In this document: one piece after another, positions 1 to 9,050 of the stretch | Position numbering within the stretch: the stretch's first letter is position 1 | Layout of the letters: the number at the start of each line of letters is the position of its first letter | Assembly (NCBI GenBank): GCA_964016985.1 | Contig: OZ024823.1 | Location: 137,722,112-137,786,111, forward strand | DNA length: 64,000 nt | Source of the DNA: Anodontia alba | Lineage: Eukaryota > Mollusca > Bivalvia > Lucinida > Lucinidae | Direction: 5' to 3' | The notes under the pieces: generated by a model | The model's input: only the letters and a program-made list of their open reading frames with translations | What the model was told of the DNA's origin: nothing | Databases searched by the model: none | Made by a program: the position numbers and the translations under genes

Positions 1-140
1 ATGCACAACACAAGTTGAGGGTTCTCATTAGAAGTGCCTGACATGTATGTTATGGGCACTTAGAAGTGCCTCCCTAAGGTGCTGCTATAGAATGAGTACC
101 GACAACGTATGTTTTTATTGCGAAATAAGAAAATCATTAG
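1..140. repeat. Degraded palindromic MITE (CTCATTAGAAG family), copy 1
   Basis: The segment carries the family hallmarks in decayed form: CTCATTAGAAGTGCCT, an opposing GGGCACTTAGAAGTGCC stretch, then TATGTTTTTATTGCGAAATAAGAAAA. Better copies lie at 25123-25323 and 42112-42305. The left end is cut by the window edge. No gene is visible from here to 701. Confidence 0.55.
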
Positions 141-701
141 TAGTTCTTGGACTGAATTTTTAGATTTCAGGATTGTTTATTAGTGACCCCTGCAACAAAA
201 AATATCAGTGTTTAGCTGATAGGGGCATATTTCCACTTGACTTTAGGGAAAATTTTGCTGTTTTTGAACTTTTTGGGACCTTTTCTTTAAATCAAGTACA
301 ATAACAAAATTGCAGAAAGACCGAGTGTCCCAAGCCTTTTTCTTTTAGATTCATGCCAAAAGGAAGTTCAGAAATTGTCACAGCCAGTTCCTGTTATGAT
401 CCAGGTAGACTAATTTTCACATTCACATTTAGAACTTTTACTGATATTACAAAAAAATGTTGTTTTTTTTTCACCCACCTCTAAACTTTCTGGCCAAAAT
501 GGCAACCAAAAATTACTGCGAAATAAAGCTGCAGATTGGATGTTGCAACAACTGCTTTTCAAGTGTTTTGATTGGATCCTGAGATCCTAGGACTGTCAAA
601 TACTCAGCCATAAGAAATATGAACAGTTGAAGGGAATACGTGATGAAGTTAAAAAATAAAATCTTAAGGCTATTTTTCCTGAATATCTCTTTTCTGTACA
701 G

Positions 702-874
702 GACTGGATGAAGTTTCCCCAAGCTCAAGTGTTAAGTTGCGTGCTAGGAGACAGTTGCAGAAAAAGATTGATGATCCTGTTTCGGTTGGAATGTCTTTGG
801 ATGTCTTAGCTCAGGTAGCCTCGGAGACCCTGGAAAATGAACCTAATTCACCACAGAAAATTAAACCAAAGAAA
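702..874 (+). CDS. Internal exon of the plus-strand host gene (exon A)
   Basis: The acceptor is a pyrimidine-rich tract ending TTTTCTGTACAG, with AG at 700-701. The donor is GTAAGA at 875. The first two bases complete a codon split with an unseen upstream exon, and the exon ends on a full codon (phase 0). The peptide begins LDEVSPSSS, has a basic LRARRQLQKKIDD stretch, and ends in a Pro/Lys-rich IKPKK. The outgoing phase matches the exon at 15344. It looks like an intrinsically disordered, basic segment of a nuclear protein. I do not recognise the family and no catalytic motif is visible. The upstream part of the gene lies outside the window. Confidence 0.72.
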
Positions 875-2008
875 GTAAGAACAAATGTTATTTTCATTGC
901 TCTGATCTACACTTTTTGTTAGAACTTAAAACATTCGGGGGCAGAAAGAGGGTCTATCTTTCTGATGCTAAGAAGTCTTTTAGGGTTAATTGTTTACACC
1001 AACATTTCCTTAAGATAGTTTGTTGTCCACATGATTATCATTGACCAATGAAATCAAACCACATGTCATTTTTGATAAAATGAATAATTAAATACCAAAA
1101 AAAAAAAAACAAAGTTGATTTGCATTCCTCCGCAAAGTGTTATTTCTTATTTAATATTGTGCTGAATCAAACATTAATTTCTGTCAGACATTATCATGCA
1201 GACTCATCGCAGAGTATATTTGGTCATACATCATGTCTGGATATAGTGTAAACCCAGGTCAAACTCCCACTAAATTGTTTGATCTGCGCTTTCAATGTTT
1301 ATCATACCCGGACTAGGTAGCGAGATTAGACTCATGCAGCAGGGTCATCTCCACCTCATCCACACCAGCTGGGTAAGTAAGGTGGGACAATCATCATCAT
1401 TGAACCCTTGGTTTATGTATTTTGGCTGTCACTGTCACTGAGAAAATGCTACCAATCTGGCACGAGGTGCTGTTTTGTGTGTATGTGTCTGCATATCCAT
1501 GTGTGTGCACCAATGTGTGTGTGTGGATGTATTTTGGTTTGATTGTTTACAATCAACAAAGTATACATACACCAAAATTTCCTTAAGATTGTTGTCCAGG
1601 TGATTATCATTGACCATTTGAAATCAAACAAGAACTCTGTTCCTAAACTGAACGTTTAAGGTTGATTGTTTATCAGTCGTCCCAAAGCTACTAAAGAATC
1701 TGAGTTATATTTTCCAAATTGTGGATGAAATTTTCCGGAATGAACATAGGTCTAATTAAGAAAGATATCCAGATAATTTCTCCACAAAAACATACGTTAT
1801 GAGGTGCTTCCACAATTGGTGGTAGTGTGGTTGTAAGAGACTGTTGTAGTTGCATCAGATGGGGGAAGTGGACATGTTAGTATAATTTCTTTCGTTTCTA
1901 CAGTCTAACCTGGTCTTCCAGCCTCCTCTGTTAAGCATTCCCATTGATTAAGCTGTCAAGTCCATATTCCTTGAACGATTTTTCATGCAAATATCCCTCT
2001 ATTAAGCA
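875..2008. other. Intron with a local direct duplication and a GT-rich run
   Basis: No gene is seen. A stretch of about 70-90 bases occurs twice in direct orientation, at about 987-1059 and 1538-1629. Both copies share GATTGTTTAC, TTTCCTTAAGAT and GATTATCATTGACCA. A degenerate TG-rich run lies at about 1475-1530. A short fragment of the palindromic MITE (ATTTCTCCACAAAAACATA) is at about 1777-1796. Confidence 0.5.
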
Positions 2009-2190
2009 TACATCTATGCGCATCTGACTGGTGATCAGGACGTTGCAGGTTCGACACCCTCCGGGTTAGCAACATTCTTTCATGGAGTTTTGATCATGAA
2101 ATATTTTCTTCATTCATTCTCTTCCTTCCGCTGATTCAAGAAAGGCAGTTGTCAGTTTGTGGCGAAAGAATGTGCACAATACACTGCAAA
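2009..2190 (+). repeat. SINE-A, degenerate copy
   Basis: This is a tRNA-headed SINE related to the full-length copy at 4829-5131. The B-box-like GGTTCGACACC is at about 2048. It is followed by the body words GCAACATTCTTTC, GATCATGAAATATTTTCT and AGGCAGTTGTCAGTTTG. The A-box end is poorly conserved and the 3' tail (ACACAAACAAAC) is missing. Confidence 0.6.
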
Positions 2191-2762
2191 GCCGTTAGAC
2201 GCGGTAGATGGGGTCCGAGGCATCTGACTTTGTTGTAAGTGATCACATGTTATACAGGCTTTGGTAAAAGTGCAGGACTGCCTGACAAAACTGGCATTTT
2301 TTCATTTTGTTATATAAGTTGACAACAAATATGCCTTCAGTCCTGCAGAGATACTTATCTGTCCTGTAAAATATTACATTCTGTCTGACAGCTGTCCTGC
2401 ATCAGTGAAAAGATTTCGCAAAGACTGGTTATAGCAGTCAGACTTAAACTCGTTCAGCACATCCCACCCACTTCTATACACTGGAACGCCGTTATTACAC
2501 AGACCCTTATAACACAGAAACCGTTATAACATGGTTGGTCTGTGGCTCCCATTTTTTATGGAGTTTTTTTTTCCAATTTTAAAAGTTTTGCACTTTTTCC
2601 ACAGAACTCAGCAGTCAAAAAAAAATCGTTAGGCATGACCGTACCCTCCTCGATTAACACATTCTGGTTTACCAATGTTGTCATCAGTATTTTGCCTTTT
2701 GGCTATTTCAGAGCCCTAAATAGGTGTCATATTTTTCAATCATGTACCTGGTGACGGGTGAA

Positions 2763-2993
2763 GGATTAAAGTGCCAATCACAACTGCAGCAGAAAACAAT
2801 TTTACTTTTATCTATTATTTTATTTATTTTTTTTTTTCAGAGAATAAAGTCTTGACATTTCAGGTGAGTCATCTGCCAAGCAGATGATTCACATGAAATG
2901 TCATGACTTACTTCTCTCTAAATAAATAATACTAAATAAAAAAAAAAAATCAAAATGTTGTCTGCTACAATTTTTTGCTTAGCGCTTTAAAGA
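2763..2993. mobile_element. piggyBac-like palindromic MITE, copy 1
   Basis: The two halves are near-perfect inverted repeats. The ends read AAAGTGCCAATCACAACTGC and the inverse, and the core is an ATCATCTGC/GCAGATGAT hairpin flanked by TGACATTTCA/TGAAATGTCA. The outermost bases are decayed, so the TTAA flanks are not intact here. Confidence 0.75.
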
Positions 2994-3115
2994 TTAGTTT
3001 AAACTGTAGCTGTCAATCAGGCTAATGGTAAATGCCCTCATGTCATTTATGAGGGAAACCTGATCAAAGGATGCCGAATCACTTTGATGTTATCCAAGAT
3101 TGTGAACACATTTAA

Positions 3116-3321
3116 CCCATAAAGTGCCAAGCAAAGTTTGTAGTAGACAACAATCTTAATTTATTTTTTCTGTTTTCAGAGAAAACAAGTGTTGACATTC
3201 TATGTGAATCGTCTGCTTGGCAGACGATTCACATGAAATGTCAGGACCTGTTTTATCTAGAAAATAAAAAAAAAAATGTCAAAATTGTTGTCTGCTGCAG
3301 TTGTGATTGGCGGTATAAGGG
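3116..3321. mobile_element. piggyBac-like palindromic MITE, copy 2
   Basis: The element starts CCCATAAAGTGCC and ends GGCGGTATAAGGG, with TTAA immediately outside both ends (3112-3115 and 3322-3325). CCC...GGG ends on a TTAA duplication are typical of piggyBac-type elements. The interior is a long foldback with the CGTCTGCTTGGCAGACG core. Confidence 0.85.
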
Positions 3322-3390
3322 TTAACAGACATATTGATGAGCTGCTGAAAACAAAAAGCCCGAGGGTGTAAAATGTATAACTTCATTTAA

Positions 3391-3591
3391 CCCTTAAAGC
3401 GCCAGTTGTGACTGCAATACTAGAAAACAGTTTTACTTTTATTTTTTCAGAGAATAGTCTTGACATTTCATGTGAATCATCAGCCAAGCTGATGATTCAC
3501 ATAAACTGTCAAAACTTATTTTCCCTGAAAAATAAATAAATAAAAAATTCAAAATGTTGTCTGCTGCAAATTTTGCATGGCGCTTTAAGGG
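3391..3591. mobile_element. piggyBac-like palindromic MITE, copy 3 (filled TTAA site)
   Basis: This is the cleanest copy. It starts CCCTTAAAGCGCC, ends GGCGCTTTAAGGG, and is flanked by TTAA at 3387-3390 and 3592-3595. At 201 bases it has no coding capacity. The same flanks without the insertion exist inverted at 4262-4280, where only one TTAA (4268-4271) is present. This supports TTAA as the duplicated target. Confidence 0.88.
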
Positions 3592-4270
3592 TTAATATCC
3601 AATCTAGTGCGTGCCTTCTTACAGGTATTGCTTCAGCGATAACTATAAAGGCTAATACACTTATGTCCGGCTTTTCAGTACATTCTAGTCTCCCACTCTT
3701 CACTGCGGGTCTCTCCGTTTCAACATACAGAAAGGATGAATTTAATTATTTACTCTCAAAATAAATGGGCCTCTTAGGTGTATAAGAATGATTGACTAGC
3801 TGTCTTCATTGTTTATTTATGTGCAACAGTTCGTGTGTATCCATTTTTTTTTCATCGGATTGCACATAGAACTTCGATAGTATAGAAGTGGGTGGGATAT
3901 GAGGACCAAGTTTATGTCTGACCGTTATACTTACATCGCGGTAAGCTACCTTGGACCCCACCAACCGCGTTATAATGGCGTTGCAGTGTACTATCGAAGT
4001 TTCGTGTACAATCCGATGAAAAAAAATTTACGCATGAATTGTTACCCATAAACTTTATTTAATGAAGAAAGTTCTTTTTTTACACACAAGAAGTCCAATT
4101 CTTTTCAGAGTAAATAAATAAATTTGTCCTTTCTGTCTGTTAAAATGGAAAGACCCACAGAGAAGAGCAGGAGACCAGAATGTACTGAGCGTGAATCAGT
4201 GTATTAAATGCTTTATAATTATTGCTGACGCAATTACCTGTACAGAAGGTACGCGGTGGATTGGCTATTA
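3592..4270. repeat. Centre of a large inverted duplication
   Basis: About 250 bases at 3596-3850 recur in inverse orientation at about 4020-4266 (roughly 80% identity by eye). Shared words include CAGTACATTCT opposite AGAATGTACTG. The inner 3848-4026 is again palindromic around its edges: CATCGGATTG and ACTTCGATAGTA oppose TACTATCGAAGT and CAATCCGATG. The central ~105 bases are not palindromic and hold the composite's inverted end (to 3988). Confidence 0.7.
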
Positions 4271-4363
4271 ATGAAGTTACGCTTTACACTCTGGGCATTT
4301 TTTTCAGCAGACGAGAAAAACAACAAAAAAAAAACAACAACGGCTCATCTATGTATCAGTTAA

Positions 4364-4415
4364 CCTTTAAACCGCCAATCACATCTGCAGTAGATGGCAA
4401 TTTTGACTATTTTTT
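4364..4415. mobile_element. piggyBac-like MITE, left part of a split copy (4+5)
   Basis: TTAA at 4360-4363 is followed by a typical MITE end (CCTTTAAACCGCCAATCAC...AATTTTGACTATTTTT). At 4415 it is interrupted by the hairpin start of a satellite cassette. The missing remainder is at 7745-7903, so the two pieces are one MITE split by 3.3 kb. Confidence 0.75.
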
Positions 4416-4828
4416 TAGCTCATCTGAGCAAAAGCTCAGGGTGAGCTATTGTGATCAACCTCTGTCCGTCGTACGTCGTCAACAATTAGTTTGTAAACAC
4501 TCTAGAGGTCACAGTTTTGATCCAGTCTTGATGAATCTTGCTGAGAACGTTTGTTATGAAATCTAGGTCAAGTTCGATACTGGGTCACTTGGGGTAAAAA
4601 ACTAGGTCACCAGGTCAAATCAAAGGAAAAAACTTGCTAACACTCTAGAGGTCACATTTTTGAAGGAATCATCATGAATATTGCTCAAAATAATTGCCTT
4701 GATGATTTCTAGGTCAAGTTCGAAACTAGGTCACTTGGGGTCAAAACTTAGGTCACCAGACCAAATCAAAGGGAAACCTTATTGCTCTCTAGCGGTCACT
4801 TTTTTTAAGCAATCATCATGAATCTTGC

Positions 4829-5131
4829 CGGCCTCGGTGGCTCAGTTGGAATCACCTCCGACTGGAGACCAGGAGGTCGCGGGTTCGACCCCCGCCGAGG
4901 TCGGCAACATTCTTTCGTGGAGATTGATCATGAAATATTTTCTACGATCATTCTCTCCCTTCCACTGATTCAAGAAGGGCAGTTGTCAGTTTCTGACGAA
5001 AGAATGTGCACAATACTGGTTAACCGCTTAGAGGACAAAGCCTGCCCAGTAAACATGAGGTTAGGTAAACTGACCGCGCTCGACATGACCCCATTAGGTT
5101 GACTGGGCCGTAAAACCTCAACACAAACAAA
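4829..5131 (+). repeat. SINE-A, full-length reference copy
   Basis: The head resembles a tRNA gene: A-box-like TGGCTCAGTTGGA at about 4849 and a B box GGTTCGACCCC at about 4882, giving an internal RNA polymerase III promoter. The body runs through GGCAACATTCTTTCGTGG to a 3' tail CCTCAACACAAACAAA. Perfect 15-bp target duplications CATCATGAATCTTGC lie at 4814-4828 and 5132-5146. The host is the 145-bp satellite. It is not a functional tRNA gene. Confidence 0.9.
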
Positions 5132-5488
5132 CATCATGAATCTTGCTCAAAATGTTTGTCTTAATGAGTTCTAGCTCAAGTTTGAAACTGGGTCACTTGG
5201 GGTCAAAAACTAGGTCACAGCCAAATCAGCAGAAAACGTTGTTAACGCTCTAGCGGTCACATTTTTGAAGCAGTTGTCATGAATCCTGTCTAAAAATGTT
5301 TGTCTTGATGATTTCTAGGTCAGGTTGGAAACTGGGTCATGTGGGGTCAAAAACTAGGTCACCTGGCCAAATCAGCGGAAAATCTTGTTAACACTAGCGG
5401 TCACATTTTTCAAGCAGTCATCATGAATCTTGCTCAAATTGTTTGTCTTGATGATTTCTAGGTCAAGTTTGAAACTTGGTCACTTGGG

Positions 5489-6664
5489 CAGCATTCCCAC
5501 TCACATTTTGATTTTGGGATACATGTACCCCTTGGGTTTAGCATTTGTGGGTACAGATCACTTTTTGAGGGTACACATATTTTGGGCTAATTAAATGCAT
5601 TGTAAAGCACTGGGAAGACTATATACTATAAATGTCATTGTGGTCAGTTTTAGGTACTTTGTCTTTAGTAGTTTACGTAAATAAAAGGAAAACTGTGCTT
5701 CATTCATGATATCAAGATGTCACTTTTCCAAAACATATTCTTCAGTCAAAAGAACCAAATGCTAACAGCCAAGTTCAAGTACTATTAAAGCTTCCTAGAT
5801 ATGCAATGTTCGAAAACAGGTAAAACAGGTTCTGTCCAGAATGTTGTTCCTTTCATTCAGTGTGAGCCGGACATACTGATTTTATAGAAAATCCCTTCTG
5901 CAAAATGGCATGAAAGATTGGAAATTCTATGAAAGAGTGTATGACATTTTCCTGGGAGTTCTGAGCTCACTTAATATTCATAACAGTGTTTATTGACTGA
6001 ATAATTAAACTTTTTTCGGGAAATTAGGAAGTTGCGAAAACTTATGACATGTACATTTTATGGCAATAAGTACATGTTTTTGTTGATAACAGTCATTAAA
6101 AACTTGTCTAAAGTAGTCATGCAGCGGTACAACTATCCTAAATTAATCTGAATGAAACAAAATATTTCTTTTGCATGCAGTAATTACCGATCTAATTGAC
6201 AACTTTAGTATACACTTGAGCGAACTGAGCCATATCGAAATTCAGAGAAAAAGAAGTGATCACTGGACCACAATACACTGTTATGGCCGTCAGTGATTGG
6301 ATAATGCAAAAAAAAAAAAAAAAGAAAGACCATACACAATACCAATAAACAATAATCTTATCCCTCTCGGTAAGAATATAAATACATTCCGTGATCCCCG
6401 TAACTATCCATGATCCGTTTCTATGCACTGGTCGCACGCATTCGTTATTGTCCGCCAGCAATCGCAGTGTTTCGATGCTTTATCAATATTCAAAAGGATG
6501 TGCTAATGAGTGAAAACTGACTCAGCAGGACGTACGCAGGTTGCAATTTATACGTGCACCAAATTTTTTGGTACATTTTATGTACGTAGATACCAACAAT
6601 TCTGTACGTTCATGGCAGATTGTCTACGTGAATCACGTACTGCAGTATGTGAATGGTAATGCTG
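5489..6664. mobile_element. Non-autonomous TIR element (CAGCATT ends), 1.18 kb
   Basis: The left end is CAGCATTCCCACTCACAT. The right end, inverted, is CAGCATTACCATTCACAT. It interrupts a 145-bp satellite unit whose empty form is CACTTGGGGTCAAAA. TTGGG occurs on both sides (5484-5488, 6665-6669), suggesting a 5-bp target duplication. No transposase is visible; short ORFs inside look like chance. The superfamily is uncertain: the ends look hAT-like, but the duplication is shorter than hAT's 8 bp. Confidence 0.7.
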
Positions 6665-6952
6665 TTGGGGTCAAAAACTAGGTCACCAGGCCAAATCAAA
6701 GGAAAACCTCCTTAGCCCTCTAGCGGTCACTTTTTAAAAGCAATCATCATGAATCTTGCTCAAAATGTTTGCCTTGATGAGTTCAAGGTCAGTTTCGAAA
6801 CTGGATCACTTGGGGTCAAAAACTAGGTCACCGGGCCAGATCAGCAGAAAATCTTGTTAATACTCTAGCGGTCACATTTTTGAAGCAATCATCATGAATC
6901 TTGCTCAAAATGTTTGTCTTGATGATTTCTAGGTCAAATTCGAAACTGGGTC

Positions 6953-7243
6953 GGGGGTGGTCGGGTGGTGCGAAGGTGCTGTGTATCTTAAATCACTGGG
7001 GCGTCCAACTGATATTGGCTTACAGTTGGGCAAGGCCTGCTATCCTTGTAGTGGGTAAGGGTAGAGGGGGAATGTTTTTATTTCTTCTGTTTCTTCACTT
7101 TCATTCCTGTTCCTCTTTCTTCCCTGTCCCTCTCTTTCATCTCCTCTACTCTCTCTTCTATCTCTTCTCCCTTTCTCGGGGAGACGACACAAAATGACCC
7201 TCAAGGGTTGACGTGTCGTTAAACCCCAACACAATCAATCAAT
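6953..7243 (+). repeat. SINE-B, full copy with AATC tail
   Basis: It is flanked by perfect 12-bp duplications CGAAACTGGGTC (6941-6952, 7244-7255) inside the 145-bp satellite. The head contains TGGTCGGGTGGTGCGA. The middle has GGGCAAGGCCTGCTATCC and a pyrimidine-rich CTCTTTC tract. The end is TTAAACCCCAACACAATC followed by AATCAAT repeats. A 5'-truncated relative is at 22690-22930. The tRNA-like origin of the head is tentative. Confidence 0.8.
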
Positions 7244-7744
7244 CGAAACTGGGTCATGTGGGATCAAAAACTAGGTCACCTGGCTACTTCAGTGTAAAAC
7301 CTTGTTAATATTCTAGCAGTCACGTTTATGAAGCAATCATCATGAATCTTGCTCAAAATGTTTGTCTTGATGATTTCTAGGTCAAGTTTGAAACTGGGTC
7401 ACTTGGAGTCAAAAACTAGGTCACCAGGCCAAATCAAAGGAAGACCTTATTAACACACTAGAGGTCACATTTTTGAAGCAATCATCATGAATCTTGGCCA
7501 AAATGTTTGTCTTGATGATTTCTAAGTCAAGTTTGAAACTGGGTCGCGTGGGGTTAAAAACTTGGTCACCAGGCCAAATCAAAGGTAAACCTTGTTAACA
7601 CGAGTTCCATTTTTTTAAAATAATCATCATAAATATTGCTCAAAATGTTTGTCTTGATGATTTCTAGGTCTAGTTTAAAACTGGGTCACTTGTCAGAAAC
7701 TAGAACACCAGGCCAAATCAAAGGAAAACCTTGTTGACGCTCTA

Positions 7745-8398
7745 GTTTTATTTTCCAGGCAAAACAAATCTTGACATTTCATGTGAATCATCCACTTGGC
7801 AGAAGATTCACATGAAATGTCATTATTTGTTTTCTCTGAAAATAGAAAAAAAAAATATTAAGATTGTTGTCTACTACAAATTTTGCTTGGCACTCTATGA
7901 GTAAAATGTGTTCACAGCCAAGGACAACATCAAAGCGGTTTTTGGTATTCTTTCAATTGCTCAGGTTTCACTCATAAATGACATAAAGGGCGTTTACCAT
8001 TATTGCTGCTAGATCAAAGCCTATTGACACTTAGTTTAAACAACCCTTAAAGCAATAATTTGTAGCAGACAACATTTTGAATTTTTTATTTATTACTATT
8101 TATTTTTCAGAGAAAATAAGTCTTGACATTTCATGTGAATCCCAGCAGATGATTCACATAAAATGTCAAAATTTATTCTCTGAAATAAATAAATAAATAA
8201 TAATAAAAGTAAAATTGTTTTCTGCTGCAGTTATGATTGGTGCTTTTGAGGATTAATCCTTTATTGGTCATCAGGTAGATGAATGAAAAAAAATGACACT
8301 TCTAATGTGCTCTGAAATAGCAAAAAGACAAAATACTAATGACAACTTGGTGAAACAGAATGTGTTAATCGGTGAGTATACAGTCATGGCTAACAATT
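7745..8398. mobile_element. Composite element copy B (inverted, truncated) with MITE copies 5 and 6
   Basis: The order is: remainder of the split MITE (7745-7903), a spacer (7904-8042) matching 2994-3115 inverted, a second piggyBac-like MITE (8043-8252), then 8253-8398 matching about 2650-2762 inverted. It is therefore the inverted partner of copy A. It is cut at about 8398 by the broken end of a mariner element. Confidence 0.7.
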
Positions 8399-9050
8399 TC
8401 TATGACTGCTGAGTTCCGAGGAAAAAGGCTTTTGACATAAAATGCTTCAACAAGGCGCTGCATACTGATGCTCTGGTTGCCATTTGCTCATCGCTAAGGG
8501 ATTTGGGGACCCAACGGGCTGTTAGCTTGCGCATACCTAAACGATCATGTAAGATTGTTGAAACGCTACCATGTGAAATGCCTAATACCTGCGCTATTTC
8601 TTCCACCTGAATTCGCCTATCAGAGTATACCAGATCCTGAACTTTCTTACACATTTCTTCGTCGGTGGCATCCAGTGGGCGGCCAGACTTGGCTTCATCT
8701 TCTAAAGACGTTCTACTGCGTTTGAATTCCCCTACCTAGAATTTAACCTGAGCATACGATGGTGCAGAAGACCCATAAACATCGGCTAACTCGCCATGTA
8801 TTTCCTTGCCTGTTTTACCTTTTAAATACAAGTACCGAATGACAGCATGGTACTCAACTTTAGATGAAAAGCATGCCTTTGCATCACTAGCCATGTTTGA
8901 CGTTCAATATCTTATTAAAGAATGACTCGATACGTGTGCAATTTTGTACCCATGTATAAAACATATATTGAAACAAAGCATGAATATCGTGACCGTCTCG
9001 GTCCATCGGAAATGGAATAGGCTGGTTATTTAATGACACACCCTCGTATA
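8398..9050 (-). mobile_element. Mariner element, 5' half only
   Basis: The intact end, read on the minus strand from about 9048, is TACGAGGGTGTGTCATTAAA, a mariner-type terminus beside TA. The TA lies within a unit of the 108-bp minisatellite, so the element inserted there. The other half is missing at about 8398, where the sequence passes straight into composite copy B. Confidence 0.8.
8400..8894 (-). pseudogene. Mariner transposase, N-terminal fragment with internal stop
   Basis: Reading on the minus strand from ATG at 8894, the protein begins MASDAKACFSSKVEYHAVIR, with a first helix-turn-helix (YLKGKTGKEIHGEL) and a second (IQVEEIAQVLGISHGSVSTI) followed by the mariner-typical LTARWVPKSLSDEQ. 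These are the paired HTH DNA-binding domains of mariner transposases. A TAG at 8738-8736 interrupts the frame just before VGEFKRSR, where the family usually has Trp. After about 165 codons the sequence ends in unrelated residues, so the whole DDD catalytic domain is absent. The protein cannot function. Confidence 0.9.

Larger units (their letters stand above)
2479..3988. mobile_element. TA-flanked composite DNA element, copy A
   Basis: The left end starts CACTGGAACGCCGTTATTAC. The right end is the inverted form, GCGTTATAATGGCGTTGCAGTG. Both ends abut TA. TA plus inverted ends suggests a Tc1/mariner/pogo-type non-autonomous element; the superfamily is inference. It carries three piggyBac-like MITEs separated by two spacers that recur elsewhere, so it is a composite. 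The same first ~280 bases occur inverted at 14372-14647, and truncated at 8253-8398. No transposase is visible. Confidence 0.55.
4416..7744. mobile_element. Hairpin-ended satellite cassette 1 (145-bp family)
   Basis: It begins TTAGCTCATCTGAGC, loop AAAA, then GCTCAGGGTGAGCTA: a hairpin. A CCGTCGT-rich stretch follows, then repeats of the ~145-bp unit (TTGTTAACACTCTAGCGGTC...CTAGGTCACC). The array is interrupted by SINE-A (4829-5131), a TIR element (5489-6664) and SINE-B (6953-7243). It ends inside a unit at CTCTAG without the usual 3' hairpin. It sits inside a MITE with no visible target duplication. A Helitron/Helentron-type (HINE) origin is inferred. Confidence 0.7.

Noticed and set aside
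4222..4566. 114-codon open frame across 4.2-4.6 kb
   Set aside because: It runs through an inverted-repeat arm, a MITE end and a cassette hairpin, which are unrelated non-coding pieces.
4840..4895. tRNA-like sequence with A and B boxes
   Set aside because: It is the head of a SINE with target duplications and several truncated relatives, not a functional tRNA gene.
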